DNA of 64,000 bases from Syntrophobacteraceae bacterium (GTDB taxonomy: Bacteria; Desulfobacterota; Syntrophobacteria; Syntrophobacterales; Syntrophobacteraceae). The notes beneath the pieces are model-generated. The model ran no database searches, was not told the DNA's origin, and was given only the letters and a program-made list of their open reading frames with translations. Each line of letters begins with the position of its first letter. Positions within the stretch are counted from its first letter, which is position 1. The stretch covers positions 162,377 to 226,376 of the forward strand of contig JALOOX010000001.1 of assembly GCA_025454175.1 (NCBI GenBank). Reading direction: 5' to 3'. This document shows positions 42,827 through 53,607 of the stretch, piece after piece. The translations under genes and the position numbers were made by a program.

Positions 42827-43892
42827 CGACCCGGATTCCTATCGACTGGATCATTACGACTACCAGCTCCCGGAGGAGCTCATCGCCCACATCCCCGATG
42901 AACGGCGTGATACCTCGCGCCTGCTGGTCCTGGACCGATCGAAGGGCCGCCTGGAGCATCGACGTTTTGAAGACCTCGGAGGTTACCTCGAGGCCGGAGA
43001 TGTCCTGGTGGTCAATGACACCCGGGTCGTGCCGGCAAGGCTCCGCGGTACCAAGGAATCCGGAGGCAAGGTCGAAATCCTGGTTCTGGATCCCGGAAAG
43101 GATCCACGGTTGGGAGAGCGCGAAGGATACCTCTGCCTGATCAAGGCATCCAAACCCCCTCGCCCGGGGAGCCGCATCTGGCTGAACGATTCCCTGCGCG
43201 TCCTGGTTTTAAGCCCTGTCGTCGACGGGATGGCTCATTTGCGTTTCGAAGCTCCCGAGAGACTGCTGGATATCCTCCACAGAATGGGTGAAACGCCTCT
43301 CCCTCCCTATATCCGCCCGGAAGCGCGGGCTCAGTGGATGGACGACCGCTCGGCCTACCAGACGGTGTATGCCTCTTCTCCGGGGGCGGTGGCGGCTCCC
43401 ACGGCCGGCCTCCATTTCACCGCGCCCCTGCTGGAATCCCTGGTGGCGCGGGGGGTCGAGAGGGTCCCCATTACGCTTCACGTGGGATATGGAACCTTTT
43501 CACCCATTCGCACCGAGGACGTGAGGCGCCACAAGATGCATTCGGAGCTCATCGGTTTGAGCCAATGGGCGGCGGATCGGATCGAGTCGGCCTTGAAGGA
43601 AAAGCGAAGAATCATCGCCGTCGGGACCACGGTGGTGCGCACTCTCGAATGGGTGTTCGACCGTTTTGGGGCAATCACATCCTACAGCGGCCCCTGCGAT
43701 CACTATATATACCCCGGTTATGGGTTCAAAGTGGTGAGCAGCCTGATCACCAATTTCCATCTGCCTCGTTCTTCCCTTCTGCTCCTGGTTTCGGCATTTG
43801 CGGGACGGGAGCGGATCCTGGACGCGTACCTGGAAGCCATTCGATCACGATATCGTTTCTTCAGCTACGGGGATGCCATGTTGATTCTTTGA
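42816..43892 (+). CDS. queA: S-adenosylmethionine:tRNA ribosyltransferase-isomerase
   Basis: A 358-residue QueA. It transfers the ribosyl moiety of SAM to preQ1 in tRNA, the penultimate step in queuosine synthesis. Family segments: [21 protein letters not shown] near the start, [50 protein letters not shown], and near the end [20 protein letters not shown]. It overlaps DUF2065 by 11 bp and leads directly to tgt, so the genes form a queuosine operon. Confidence 0.96.
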   Translation: MDNDDPDSYRLDHYDYQLPEELIAHIPDERRDTSRLLVLDRSKGRLEHRRFEDLGGYLEAGDVLVVNDTRVVPARLRGTKESGGKVEILVLDPGKDPRLGEREGYLCLIKASKPPRPGSRIWLNDSLRVLVLSPVVDGMAHLRFEAPERLLDILHRMGETPLPPYIRPEARAQWMDDRSAYQTVYASSPGAVAAPTAGLHFTAPLLESLVARGVERVPITLHVGYGTFSPIRTEDVRRHKMHSELIGLSQWAADRIESALKEKRRIIAVGTTVVRTLEWVFDRFGAITSYSGPCDHYIYPGYGFKVVSSLITNFHLPRSSLLLLVSAFAGRERILDAYLEAIRSRYRFFSYGDAMLIL

Positions 43893-43938
43893 AATCCCGA
43901 ACAAATTTTTGACGCCTGAACGATACTCCGGGATCCGC

Positions 43939-45099
43939 GTGGAGGCCCCCCGTGCTTGCACTGAGCTTCCCTTGCAGCCCCTTTCGAGGCCCAACCCATT
44001 GGAATTCCATCTTTTGCACCGTGATATCACTTCTCAGGCCCGCCGCGGACGCCTGATCACCCGGCATGGCTCCGTCGAGACCCCCGTTTTCATGCCGGTT
44101 GGAACCCAGGCCACCGTCAAGAGCCTGTCGCCGGACGAACTGGTGAGCCTCGATGCAGAGATCATCCTTGGCAACACCTATCACCTGTTTCTGCGTCCGG
44201 GGGCGGAGCGCATCGGCCGACTCGGAGGATTGCACCGGTTCATGAACTGGACAAGGTCCATCCTGACGGACAGCGGCGGATTCCAGGTGTTCAGCCTGGC
44301 CCGGATCAACCGGATTCAGGAAGACGGGGTGGTCTTCCAGTCTCACATCGACGGGTCGAGGCATCTCATTCGCCCGGAAACGGCCATGCAGGTGCAGGCC
44401 CAGTTGGGCTCCGACATCGCCATGAGCTTTGACGAATGCACTCCCTACCCCGTTGACCATCGCTACGCCCTGGAGTCCATGCAGCGAACCGTTCGATGGG
44501 CCGGAAGATGCCGGGACAGCGTCCCCCCGGGTCCTCAGGCCGTGTTTGGGATCGTGCAGGGGAGTGTCTACCCGGACCTTCGCCGGGCCTGCCTCGAGGA
44601 GCTCCAGGAGATCGGCTTCGACGGATATGCTCTGGGGAGCCTTTCCGTGGGGGAGCCCAAGGAGATGATGCAGGAAGTCCTGGAGGGCACTCTGCCGCGG
44701 ATGCCGGCCGAACGACCTCGATACCTGATGGGAGTGGGAACGCCGGAAGATCTCGTGGAGGGAGTCAATCTCGGCGTCGACATGTTCGACTGCGTCATGC
44801 CGACGCGCAACGCCCGGAACGGAATGCTCTTCACAACCTGGGGAAGCATCCAGATCAAAAACAGTCGATTCGCAGACGATCCCGACCCCATCGAACCGGG
44901 ATGCCCGTGCTACACCTGCCAGCGTTTTTCGAGGGCTTACCTGCGTCACCTCTTCATTTCGAAGGAGCTCCTGGCCTATCGGCTCAATACGATTCATAAT
45001 CTCAGTCACTACCTTCGAATCATGGAGGAAATGCGTCGGGCCATCGAGGCAAATGGCTTCCAGGAATGGAGGCGCCAGTTCCATGCCAAAAGGGTGTAG
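43939..45099 (+). CDS. tgt: tRNA-guanine (queuine) transglycosylase
   Basis: About 386 residues. Inserts preQ1 at the wobble guanine of GUN tRNAs. Catalytic Asp in [14 protein letters not shown], second Asp (nucleophile) in [14 protein letters not shown], substrate loop [11 protein letters not shown], and zinc-site [18 protein letters not shown] with the distal His in [11 protein letters not shown]. The start is uncertain: the frame begins at TTG 43909, GTG 43939 is taken here, and a TTG near 43998 would give the usual N-terminus close to LEFHLLHRD. The gene follows queA by 46 bp. Confidence 0.93.
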   Translation: MEAPRACTELPLQPLSRPNPLEFHLLHRDITSQARRGRLITRHGSVETPVFMPVGTQATVKSLSPDELVSLDAEIILGNTYHLFLRPGAERIGRLGGLHRFMNWTRSILTDSGGFQVFSLARINRIQEDGVVFQSHIDGSRHLIRPETAMQVQAQLGSDIAMSFDECTPYPVDHRYALESMQRTVRWAGRCRDSVPPGPQAVFGIVQGSVYPDLRRACLEELQEIGFDGYALGSLSVGEPKEMMQEVLEGTLPRMPAERPRYLMGVGTPEDLVEGVNLGVDMFDCVMPTRNARNGMLFTTWGSIQIKNSRFADDPDPIEPGCPCYTCQRFSRAYLRHLFISKELLAYRLNTIHNLSHYLRIMEEMRRAIEANGFQEWRRQFHAKRV

Positions 45100-45229
45100 A
45101 TATTGAGGTCGAGACCGCGGCCTTCCAGAAATCCTTACCGGCTCATGAAGACCCGCCACTGAACGGTAAATCGCCTTGGGGCTCACGTTTCAAGCTTTCC
45201 GGATCTGGCTTCAAACCTGCAAAGCCGAA

Positions 45230-45258
45230 TTGACAAATCGCAGGTTGATTTATAAGAT
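45230..45258 (+). promoter_or_regulatory. Promoter of the parvulin PPIase gene
   Basis: TTGACA (45230-45235), 17-nt spacer, TAAGAT (45253-45258), in the 356-bp gap after tgt. Transcription from near 45265 would give a leader of about 190 nt before ATG 45456. An ATG at 45267 opens the same frame but would sit almost at the transcript end and adds no signal peptide. Confidence 0.7.
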
Positions 45259-45455
45259 AGCGCATCATGAACAGAAAGGGAGTAAGGACTGAAGCCCTTC
45301 ATATTGACGAAGCACCAAACGATTCCGCTGCCCGTGCTCAACGACTTCGATGCAACTCCCGTATCCCCAAGCATCCTGATGCCAGCCCTTTAAACCGAAA
45401 GGTTCCGATGGAACCGCTCAATTTGTGCCGTGACTTCCTCAAAGGAGCAATTCCA

Positions 45456-46445
45456 ATGACCCCAAAAAGATGGGCGCTGACGTTCACATCATGTCTACTC
45501 ATGGTCTTCCTCGCGGGAATACCGGCAATCCAGGGAGCGGACGAATCAGCGACAGACAACCGCAAACTGGCTTCAGTGAACGGCAGGGACATTTTCCAGG
45601 CCGACCTGGATAAAGAGATGAATCGCTTCGAAGGGCAGATGGGTGTCTCGGGACAACCTCCCGACCCCGCTCAGCGAGATGCCATCAAGAAGAAGGTGCT
45701 GGACAATCTCATCCAGCGCGAGCTCCTCTTTCAGGAAAGCGTGCGGCTGGAGATCAAGGTCGGCGACGATGAGCTCTCGGAGCAGATGACCCAGCTGAAG
45801 GGCCGCTTCACGAGCGAGGAGGACTTCACCAACGCCTTGAAGCGTCTCAAGATGTCCGAGGGCGACCTCCGGGAGGAATTCAGCCGGCGACTGATTGTGA
45901 AGAAGATGATCGACCAGGTCATCGCCGATAAGGTCCAGATCAGCGCGGAGGAGACCAGGAATTTCTACGACAACAATCCGAATTTCTTCAAGGCTCCCGA
46001 AAGGGTTCGGGCCAGCCATATCCTCGTGAAGCTCGATCCCAACGCCTCGGAATCCGACAAGGCGAGCGCTCGCAAGAAGATCGAGGAGATTCAAAAGCGG
46101 ATTCAAAAGGGTGAGGATTTTGCCGCGGTGGCCAAGGCGGGCTCCGACTGCCCCAGCGCCTCCAAGGGCGGGGATCTGGACTATTTCCAGCGGGGTCAGA
46201 TGGTGGCTCCCTTCGAGGAAGCGGCTTTCAGCCTGAAGCCGGGTGAGGTGAGTGGGGTCGTCGAAACCCAGTTTGGGTATCATCTGATCAAGGTGGTGGA
46301 TAAGAAGGAATCGGGCGTCATCGTCTACGAGGAGATCAAGGGCGATATCGAGTCTCATCTGCGTCAGCAGAAGGTCAACGAGCAGTACGCCGTTTACATC
46401 GAGGAGCTTAAATCCAAGGCCAAGGTCGAGATGTCCGCCCCTTGA
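45456..46445 (+). CDS. Exported parvulin-type peptidyl-prolyl isomerase (SurA/PrsA-like chaperone)
   Basis: A 329-residue exported chaperone. Signal peptide MTPKRWALTFTSCLLMVFLA to about GADES. SurA-N-like helical domain (~40-185): NGRDIFQADLDKEMNRFEGQ, KKKVLDNLIQRELLFQE, MSEGDLREEFSRRLIVKKM. Parvulin rotamase domain (~195-300): RVRASHILVKLDPNASES, GEDFAAVAKAGSDCPSASK, GGDLDYFQRGQMVAPFEEAA, GVVETQFGYHLIKVVDKKE. It assists folding of periplasmic or outer-membrane proteins. Start ATG 45456 has AAAGGAG and gives the signal peptide. Confidence 0.9.
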   Translation: MTPKRWALTFTSCLLMVFLAGIPAIQGADESATDNRKLASVNGRDIFQADLDKEMNRFEGQMGVSGQPPDPAQRDAIKKKVLDNLIQRELLFQESVRLEIKVGDDELSEQMTQLKGRFTSEEDFTNALKRLKMSEGDLREEFSRRLIVKKMIDQVIADKVQISAEETRNFYDNNPNFFKAPERVRASHILVKLDPNASESDKASARKKIEEIQKRIQKGEDFAAVAKAGSDCPSASKGGDLDYFQRGQMVAPFEEAAFSLKPGEVSGVVETQFGYHLIKVVDKKESGVIVYEEIKGDIESHLRQQKVNEQYAVYIEELKSKAKVEMSAP

Positions 46446-46547
46446 TGCCTCAGTCGGAGCGCAATTTCCGGGCGGTCGAAGCCATGGGCGGTGGACCGCT
46501 CGAATCAGCTCAGGCAGACGTCTCCAATGCCATCAGAGGGAGAGGTA

Positions 46548-48128
46548 ATGGATGAGCTTCGTCTTTCCGATGCGGACCGCGCACAGCTGAAAGCCATGGG
46601 CATCGGTGAAGTTCAGGTTCGAGAGCAATTGCAGATTTTTACCGCGGCATCGGCTTTCCTCACCCTGACTCGATCCGCGCGGATTGGTGACGGCATTCTC
46701 CAGATCCATCCCGAATGGATTCCTCATTACCTCGGCAAGCATGATCAGGCCTCACGCGAGGGTCGTTTCCAGAAGTTCGTTCCCGCCTCCGGGGCCGCAA
46801 GCCGGATGTTCCAGTCGCTTCTCCAGATCTACTACATTCCCCAGTACCTTCAATGCGACGAGCTTTACCTGCGTGTGGAGCAGGGGGTGGCCATCGCCTG
46901 CGACTTCGTGCGCTTTCTGGATTCGATCCGGGATTTTCCGTTCCTGGAGGATCTGGAATGCTGCCTGCTGAAAGACGGCCTCTCCCTCGGGCGGCTCATG
47001 AATGAAGGCCGATTCCACCTCCTGCTGGACTACTTCCTGACAGGTCGGGGGCTCGACTACGGATCTCTGCCCAAAGGCCTCATCAAGTTCCATCGCTACC
47101 ATGCAGAGCGCCGAACCGCCTTTGAAGAGCACCTGGTGGAGTCGATTCATTATGCCCGGAGCGATTCCGCGGTCTGCAACCTTCACTTCACGGTTTCCCC
47201 CGAGCATGACCCGCGGTTCAGGACGCTTCTCGACCAGGTGAGGCCACACCATTCAGAACGTTACGGCGTCGAGTACGTCGTCGGTTTTTCGCATCAATCG
47301 AAGTCCACGGACACCATCGCCGTGAATCTGGAAAACCGCCCCTTCCGGGATCTGCAGGGCCGACTGCACTTCAGGCCCAGCGGTCATGGCGCCCTGTTGA
47401 GCAACCTGAATGCACTGAATGGAGATCTGGTCTTCATCAAGAACATCGACAACGTTGCCCAGGACCGGTTTAAGGGCGAGACCGCCCTGTGGAAGAAGCT
47501 TCTGGCCGGATACCTGGTCGAATTGCAGGAAGCCGCCCACGATCTGCTCCGACACCTGAAGCACGACCCTTCCGAAAACCTCTTGAGCAAGGCGGAGACT
47601 TACGCCCGCGAAAGGCTCCTCATCGATGTTCCAACTGATTTTGCCGGCTGGTCCAACGATCGGAGGCTCTCATTCCTTTACACCAAGCTGAATCGACCCA
47701 TTCGAGTTTGTGGCGTCGTGCCCAACGAAGGTGAGCCCGGTGGCGCGCCTTTCTGGGTCAGGGACAGCAGCGGCTCCCTGTCGCTGCAGATCGTCGAGAA
47801 GGCCCAGGTCGACACGAGCTCCCCGGAGCAGCGGACCATTTGGTCTTCCTCGTCCCATTTCAACCCTGTCGACCTGGTGTGCGGCATGCGAGACCACGAG
47901 GGGAAACCCTTTGATCTCCACAAGCACGTGGACCACAACGCAGTGTTCATCAGCAAGAAATCCAAGGACGGCCGAGAGCTCAAGGCCCTCGAGCTGCCGG
48001 GCCTCTGGAACGGCGCCATGGCGGACTGGATCACCGTCTTCATCGAAGTCCCCCGGATCACCTTCAATCCCGTCAAGACGGTTTATGATCTGCTGAGGCC
48101 GGAGCACCTGCCCGATTCCCGCCAGTGA
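46548..48128 (+). CDS. DUF4301 domain protein
   Basis: A 526-residue cytoplasmic protein of the DUF4301 family, which is found in Bacteroidetes and some deltaproteobacteria. Nearly the full length belongs to the domain. Recognisable stretches: FQKFVPASGAASRMFQSLLQ near 80 (a phosphate-binding-like PASGAASRMF resembling nucleotidyltransferase loops), RPSGHGALLSNLNALNGDLV and FIKNIDNVAQ (~290-310), and near the end HKHVDHNAVFISKKSKDGREL and LPGLWNGAMADWITVF. The RPSGHGAL and KNIDN motifs are typical of sugar-nucleotide transferase-like folds. Function unproven. ATG 46548 has GGGAGAGG just upstream. Confidence 0.8.
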   Translation: MDELRLSDADRAQLKAMGIGEVQVREQLQIFTAASAFLTLTRSARIGDGILQIHPEWIPHYLGKHDQASREGRFQKFVPASGAASRMFQSLLQIYYIPQYLQCDELYLRVEQGVAIACDFVRFLDSIRDFPFLEDLECCLLKDGLSLGRLMNEGRFHLLLDYFLTGRGLDYGSLPKGLIKFHRYHAERRTAFEEHLVESIHYARSDSAVCNLHFTVSPEHDPRFRTLLDQVRPHHSERYGVEYVVGFSHQSKSTDTIAVNLENRPFRDLQGRLHFRPSGHGALLSNLNALNGDLVFIKNIDNVAQDRFKGETALWKKLLAGYLVELQEAAHDLLRHLKHDPSENLLSKAETYARERLLIDVPTDFAGWSNDRRLSFLYTKLNRPIRVCGVVPNEGEPGGAPFWVRDSSGSLSLQIVEKAQVDTSSPEQRTIWSSSSHFNPVDLVCGMRDHEGKPFDLHKHVDHNAVFISKKSKDGRELKALELPGLWNGAMADWITVFIEVPRITFNPVKTVYDLLRPEHLPDSRQ

Positions 48129-48235
48129 TCCGCTCGAAGACCCTGGAGCGTCAATGATGGACAGGCCGATCCACCGATTGCGGCTCGAGGCCGAATCAGG
48201 CCAAGGGGCAGACCGCGCCGGGGTTCCGGCCGAGC

Positions 48236-49405
48236 TCATTTGACCCGAAGGGCCTCCACGATCTCCATCCTGGCCGCCCGAATTGCCGGGAAAATCCCTC
48301 CCACCAGCCCCATGCCGACGGCAAACATCAGTGAATATAGAATGATGTGCCGGTTCAGGACGAATCGGAAAGCAAGCTCCGAGAAGGTTTGCCAGTTCAT
48401 GGTGGAAATGGTGAAACGATCCAGCAGGGAGGCCGCCGCAAGCCCCATGCATCCGCCGAGAAGGCTCAGGACAACCGATTCCGTCATGAATGTCGACAGA
48501 ATGGTTTTTCTCATGAAACCGAGGGCCCGCAGGGTGCCGATTTCCGAAACCCGGTTGGCCACGGCCGCGTACATGGTCACCATCGATCCGATCACGGCTC
48601 CCAGGCTGAAGATGAAAGTGAGGGTGATCCCCAGGACGCGCACGAACCTGGCCATGAGTCTGGATTGAGCTGCGTAATACTCCGACTCCCGCCAGACATC
48701 CACCGTCAACCTGGGATCCCGGAGAACCCGCTCGCGAAGTGAAGGGAACCGCGTCGGGTCGTTCAGCCCGACGATGACCGACGAGTAGACAGGGCGTCTG
48801 AAATTCGTCATGAGCAGATCCACGTCTCCCCAGATTTCCGAGTCGAAAGCCGTGCCACCGCCGTCCATGACCCCGACGATGGTCCAGCCTCTCCCGCCGA
48901 AGTGGACCTGCTCACCGAGCCCACCCACCGCAAATCTCCGGACGATGTTCCTGCCGACCAGGACCTCGGCGGTGCCCGGCCGCAACATCCGCCCTGCGAT
49001 GATGCGGGTTTGGGGTCTGAGAGCGAGGGAGGTGGATGGCGTGACGCCCCGGACCAGGACATTGGCGGGGCTTTCCAGACCCTGCTTCTTCAATCCAATC
49101 AGCACCACGAGCTCCCGTGCGGCACAACGGACACCGTCGGGTCCCACCCGCGCCTCCGAGAGATCCTCGATGATGGCGGCCTGTTCCCGCGGTATCACGC
49201 TCTGAACCTCGGCTTCCGAGGCTCGCCGTATGAATACGGCGTTTTCGCTGCTGCCCGTCGTGACCAGGGTTCTCTCCAGCCCTTCGGCCAGCATGAGGAC
49301 CGTGGCGAAAACGAAGACCACCAGTCCCATGCCTCCCGCCGTGAGGATCGTTGTCATCCAACGCAGCCAGAGGTTTCTCAGGCTATAGAGCGCCAGTGTG
49401 AGCAT
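48236..49405 (-). CDS. FtsX-like ABC transporter permease (MacB/LolC type)
   Basis: A 389-residue membrane protein with one N-terminal helix (TTILTAGGMGLVVFVFATVL), a large extracytoplasmic domain (~45-260) and three C-terminal helices with the FtsX signature: VIGSMVTMYAAVANRVSEIGTLRALGFMRKTI, LLGGCMGLAAASLLDR, VGMGLVGGIFPAIRAARMEIVEALR. These permeases work with a separate ABC ATPase in lipoprotein or peptide export or mechanotransmission. No ATPase or HlyD-type adaptor is visible: the upstream gene is a TPR protein overlapping it by 23 bp. The ATPase may lie elsewhere in the genome. Confidence 0.85.
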   Translation of the reverse strand: MLTLALYSLRNLWLRWMTTILTAGGMGLVVFVFATVLMLAEGLERTLVTTGSSENAVFIRRASEAEVQSVIPREQAAIIEDLSEARVGPDGVRCAARELVVLIGLKKQGLESPANVLVRGVTPSTSLALRPQTRIIAGRMLRPGTAEVLVGRNIVRRFAVGGLGEQVHFGGRGWTIVGVMDGGGTAFDSEIWGDVDLLMTNFRRPVYSSVIVGLNDPTRFPSLRERVLRDPRLTVDVWRESEYYAAQSRLMARFVRVLGITLTFIFSLGAVIGSMVTMYAAVANRVSEIGTLRALGFMRKTILSTFMTESVVLSLLGGCMGLAAASLLDRFTISTMNWQTFSELAFRFVLNRHIILYSLMFAVGMGLVGGIFPAIRAARMEIVEALRVK

Positions 49406-50063
49406 GGATCAGCCGCTCCAGGGCCTTGCGATCTTCGGCAGTGAAGACGGCCACGGCCCGCCCTTCCAAAGGTGCCGCGGCTCGAGCTCGAACCTTCAGA
49501 GCACCGAGAAAGCTCAGGAGGGGTGACTCCGCGGGCTCGCAAGCATGAACAGGCTCCCGTGCCTCGGCATCCCCCCGCGGAGCCCGGCTCACCGGCCGGG
49601 CTGGAGGAGGTGCGGCGGCATCCCATGGGGCTTCGGGAGCCTCCATCCCTCTTCGCATCAGGGAATGGATCGTTTCCAAGCTGGCGGCTTCATCCAGGTC
49701 ACCCCGATGAGTACTGATCTCTCCGAGGACCCTGTAAACGATGGCGCTCTTCCGCAGTTCGCTTCTCACCTGCTCGAGCACTCCTTCGGCCTGCTCGGCC
49801 GCCCCGTACTCCCAAAGCGCCCACCCAAGTAATGCATGGCCGCGGATATGCCCGGGATGGAAACGAAGCCCCTCGCGCAGCGCTCTGATGGCTTCCTCCC
49901 AGAGCCCTTCGGCACAAAGCTCCTCCGCCAGTTCACAAAAGAGCCCCGAGGCTGGGTCTTCTCTCAGCACCTCCCTGTACCAGTCGATGCGATCGATGAC
50001 ATAATCGGCTGACTCCTCATCGAGGGAGGCACTCAACTCCATTTTCATCGCTTCAGAAGTCAT
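49383..50063 (-). CDS. TPR-repeat protein
   Basis: A 226-residue soluble protein. Residues ~20-130 contain at least three tetratricopeptide-like helical pairs (YREVLREDPASGLFCELAEE, LWEEAIRALREGLRFHPGHI, AEGVLEQVRSELRKSAIVYR), for protein binding. A Pro/Ala-rich linker (AAAPPPARPVSRAPRGDA) leads to a small C-terminal domain ending VFTAEDRKALERLIHAHTGA. ATG 50063 is chosen among several near ATGs because GAAGAGGA is suitably spaced. It overlaps the FtsX-like permease gene by 23 bp, so the two are cotranscribed. Function unknown. Confidence 0.7.
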   Translation of the reverse strand: MTSEAMKMELSASLDEESADYVIDRIDWYREVLREDPASGLFCELAEELCAEGLWEEAIRALREGLRFHPGHIRGHALLGWALWEYGAAEQAEGVLEQVRSELRKSAIVYRVLGEISTHRGDLDEAASLETIHSLMRRGMEAPEAPWDAAAPPPARPVSRAPRGDAEAREPVHACEPAESPLLSFLGALKVRARAAAPLEGRAVAVFTAEDRKALERLIHAHTGAL

Positions 50064-50316
50064 CGTCATTCCTCTTCGCCGAAGTACTTGAAATGTCAAT
50101 TCATCTTTACGGCCCGGATTTAAGGGCACCTTCGCGGCAGGGTCAAGGGAAAAGATGGGAGGAGCCCCGCGGAGTATGAAGGGAGATGCGTTTTTGAATG
50201 GACTTAGCCCGCACAAGGGATAGTATGCCCCCTCGCACGGCATGCGTCGTGCTTTCGCGAAGGAAACCCTTCCCGCTGCCTGGCTCCATTACGGTCCCAA
50301 CTGCTGGAGTTTGTAC

Positions 50317-53300
50317 ATGACTTTGAGGAAACGCCTGCTGACGCTCTTGATTTCGATAGCGGTGCTCTCGCTGAGTGTGATGGGCTTCCTTTATCTGCGT
50401 TTTCTCGAGATCTCCCTGCGGGACTCCATCTCTTCGGGTTTGGAAACGATAGCCGGCACCAGCTCGGACCTCATCGCCCGATTCATCGACCAGTCGCTGG
50501 GCGCCGCGCAGTTGATGGCGACGACGATACGCGCCGAGGACATCGAGCAGCGCAACACGGCGGCCGTCGAGAGCCAGCTCAAAAGGCTGATGGAGATCAA
50601 CCCTGAATTCGCCAACGGCATTTTCATACTGGACAGCAGCGGGGCTCTCTGGGTCGACTACCCGCCACATCCGGGAATACGCGGGAATTCCTTTGCCTTT
50701 CGAGAATATTTTCAGAGGACGGTTCAGGAAAGGCGAGCTTTGGTGAGCGCTCCCTACCGATCCCGCAGGACGGGTGAGCCCGTTGTCACCATGACATCCC
50801 CCGTTTTCGGATCTTCAGGCGAGCTCATTGGTGTTCTCGGATGCTCCGTAAAGCTGCTCCAATCGAGCGCACTCGGGGGAGTTCACCGGACCAGGATCGG
50901 TCGCACGGGTTTTATCCAGGTTCATACCCTGTCCAATGTGATCATCCTTCATCCGGAATCCGAGCGCATCCTGCAGACCCATGATCCGTCCGACTTCCAA
51001 CCTGGAGACCTCGACGGATCGCTCATCGTAGCCACCAAGCTCGTCCCGTCCGTGGACTGGGTGGTGTCTGCCCAGCAGTCCGCGGTGGAAGCTTATGCAC
51101 CCATAGAAACCGCCCGGAAGCGCATCTTCTGGGGCATCCTCGCCGCGCTGGCCCTGGCCGCGGCCGTCGGCTCGCTGGCGATCCGGCTGATTACCCGCCC
51201 ACTGACCCAGCTTCGGGATGCCGCCAAGCAGCTCACGAAGGGCATGGGCAGCGACATCGACTTCAAATTCAAGCTGGAAGCCAACCTCAGCACCAAGCTG
51301 GACCAGATTCCCGGTGGGGATGAAATCGGTGACCTCGCCAAAGCCTTCAAAGAGATGTACGGCAAGCTCGAAGATACCCTCGCTTTCCTCGTGGGAGCCG
51401 CAAGGGCATGGGAGCGCACTTTTGACTCGGTTCCGGATGCCATTTGCATTCTGGATCGCGAGAACCGGATCCTGCGGCTGAATCGTTTCGCGGCAAGCCT
51501 CATGAACGTGGATGGCGAGTCAGTCATCGGGCGGGGCTGCAAGGAATTCGAAGCGTCGGGTCGTCCGTTTCCTTTTGTTTGCCCTGATGGGTCAAACGGA
51601 TGGGAAGAAAAAGGAGCGACCATGGAGATTGCCGACGGAGACAGCGGCAGGGTATTCGAGGTGACGGGAACGCCCCTGCTGAACGAGGAAGGCCGTGTCA
51701 TCGGCTCCGTCATGGTGAGTCGCGACATCACCCAGCGCAATCTCTCCGAACAGGCGCTGCGCGAGAGCGAGGAACGATTCCGCGCCATCACCACAACCGC
51801 CGCCAACGCCATCATATTGATGGATGATGAGGGAAGGATTTCGTACTGGAATCCCGCCGCCGAGAAGATGTTCGGCTATACGAGCCCGGAGGTGATGGGG
51901 CAGGTGCTCCACGGGCTCATCGCCCCTTCCCATTACCATTCAGCCATCGAGAGGGGGCTGGGTGCCTTCAGAAGCTCCGGCAAAGGCTCCTTCATGGGCG
52001 CAACCGTCGAGCTCACGGCCGTGCGAAAGGACGGTTCCCATTTTCCGGTCGAACTGTCCACTTCCGTCATCAACCTGAAGGACCGGTGGCACGCCATGGG
52101 CATCATCAGGGATATCTCCGAGCGAAAGCTGGCCGCGGCAGAGCACGAGCGGATGGAAGCCCAGTTGAGACAGGCTCAGAAGATGGAAGCCATCGGCACC
52201 CTCGCCGGGGGCGTGGCCCACGATTTCAACAACATCCTTGCCGCCATCATCGGGTACACGGAGCTTGCGCTCCATGAGGTCGAGGACGGCTCCCGGATGC
52301 ACCGGCAATTGAGCAAGGTTCTCCAGGCCGGTTTCAGGGCCAAGGACCTCGTGAACCAGATCCTCACCTTCAGCCGCAAGCGGGAGCAGGAAAGGAAGCA
52401 TGTCCAGATCGGGCCCATATTGAAGGAAACCCTGAAGTTTCTAAGAGCGTCACTGCCCACCACGGTGGATATCCGGCAACAGATCCTCGACCCGCTGGCA
52501 ATGATCCATGCGGACCCGATTCAGATCCACCAGGTGGTCATGAACCTCTGCACCAATGCCGCTTACGCCATGCGCGAAAGCGGCGGTATCCTTGAGGTAT
52601 CGCTGTCGAAGGTGCAGATCGATTCAGGTGCCGCGGGAGGCGACCCCAACCTGAAGCCCGGTCCCTACGTCAAGCTGATGGTCAGAGACACCGGCCACGG
52701 CATGACGCCGGAGATCATGGAGCGTGTTTTCGATCCATTCTTCACCACCAAGGGCAAGGGAGAAGGAACCGGCCTGGGCCTTTCGGTGGTCTACGGCATC
52801 ATCAAGAGCCTTGAAGGGGCCATCAAGGCATCGAGTAAGCCTGGAGAGGGAACGGCCTTTGAGATCTTCCTGCCCCGGGTGGAGTCCGAATTCGTGATCG
52901 AAACCGAAATCATCGAACGCACCCCCACGGGCCACGAGAGGATTCTTCTGGTGGACGACGAGGAGACGCTCGTGGAGATGACCCAGGCTCTGCTTGAAAA
53001 CCTCGGTTATCAGGTCACCGGCGTTTCGGACAGCCTGAAAGCCCTCGATCTCTTCAGTCAGAACCCGGGAGCCTTCGACCTCATCATCACGGATCAGACC
53101 ATGCCCGCCATGACCGGCTGCACCTTCGCCAGGGAGGTCATGATGCGCAGAAGCGACATTCCGATCATCCTCTGCACGGGACTCATGGAGGCTGTTGCCG
53201 AGGAACAGGCCCGCCAGACGGGCGTGAGGGCCTTCCTCATGAAGCCCTACGTGGTTGGGGAGCTGTCAAGAACGGTGAGAAACATCCTGGATTCCGTTAC

Positions 53301-53352
53301 GGAGAAAAGGTCTGACCAGGCATTCCGAGCCACCCCGCTGCCCGAGGGTTAA
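50317..53352 (+). CDS. Hybrid sensor histidine kinase (dCache-HAMP-PAS-PAS-HisKA-HATPase-REC)
   Basis: A 1011-residue membrane kinase. TM1 ~8-28, periplasmic dCache-type sensor (~30-270, with [21 protein letters not shown] PDC pattern), TM2 ~275-297, HAMP, PAS at ~375 and ~490, then HisKA with phosphoacceptor His in [14 protein letters not shown] (~635), HATPase ([11 protein letters not shown]-box, [25 protein letters not shown]), and a C-terminal receiver with LLVDDEE and acceptor Asp in [10 protein letters not shown] (~925). The ligand-binding type suggests a small organic ligand. It begins a cluster of five kinases. ATG 50317 has GGAG 7 nt upstream; the longer frame has no signal. Confidence 0.9.
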   Translation: MTLRKRLLTLLISIAVLSLSVMGFLYLRFLEISLRDSISSGLETIAGTSSDLIARFIDQSLGAAQLMATTIRAEDIEQRNTAAVESQLKRLMEINPEFANGIFILDSSGALWVDYPPHPGIRGNSFAFREYFQRTVQERRALVSAPYRSRRTGEPVVTMTSPVFGSSGELIGVLGCSVKLLQSSALGGVHRTRIGRTGFIQVHTLSNVIILHPESERILQTHDPSDFQPGDLDGSLIVATKLVPSVDWVVSAQQSAVEAYAPIETARKRIFWGILAALALAAAVGSLAIRLITRPLTQLRDAAKQLTKGMGSDIDFKFKLEANLSTKLDQIPGGDEIGDLAKAFKEMYGKLEDTLAFLVGAARAWERTFDSVPDAICILDRENRILRLNRFAASLMNVDGESVIGRGCKEFEASGRPFPFVCPDGSNGWEEKGATMEIADGDSGRVFEVTGTPLLNEEGRVIGSVMVSRDITQRNLSEQALRESEERFRAITTTAANAIILMDDEGRISYWNPAAEKMFGYTSPEVMGQVLHGLIAPSHYHSAIERGLGAFRSSGKGSFMGATVELTAVRKDGSHFPVELSTSVINLKDRWHAMGIIRDISERKLAAAEHERMEAQLRQAQKMEAIGTLAGGVAHDFNNILAAIIGYTELALHEVEDGSRMHRQLSKVLQAGFRAKDLVNQILTFSRKREQERKHVQIGPILKETLKFLRASLPTTVDIRQQILDPLAMIHADPIQIHQVVMNLCTNAAYAMRESGGILEVSLSKVQIDSGAAGGDPNLKPGPYVKLMVRDTGHGMTPEIMERVFDPFFTTKGKGEGTGLGLSVVYGIIKSLEGAIKASSKPGEGTAFEIFLPRVESEFVIETEIIERTPTGHERILLVDDEETLVEMTQALLENLGYQVTGVSDSLKALDLFSQNPGAFDLIITDQTMPAMTGCTFAREVMMRRSDIPIILCTGLMEAVAEEQARQTGVRAFLMKPYVVGELSRTVRNILDSVTEKRSDQAFRATPLPEG

Positions 53353-53607
53353 CATTTTGGACCATCCCCGTCCGTCTTCTCCCTGCATTGAACATCATCC
53401 CTCCAATCCAAAACCACCTAATCACCCCCGGAACATCTTCCGATAAATCAGGTGGCGCCGGGAACCTTGGTGCTCCGCGAGGCTTTGAAGCATGAAGCCG
53501 TTTTGAGCCGCCCGCCGTTACCGATGGCTTGAGGCCTGAATCGAATTCCTTGGAGGATTCGTTCCGTAGGCCACCCCGGCACGATCCCCTTTGACTTGAG
53601 CGATTAC

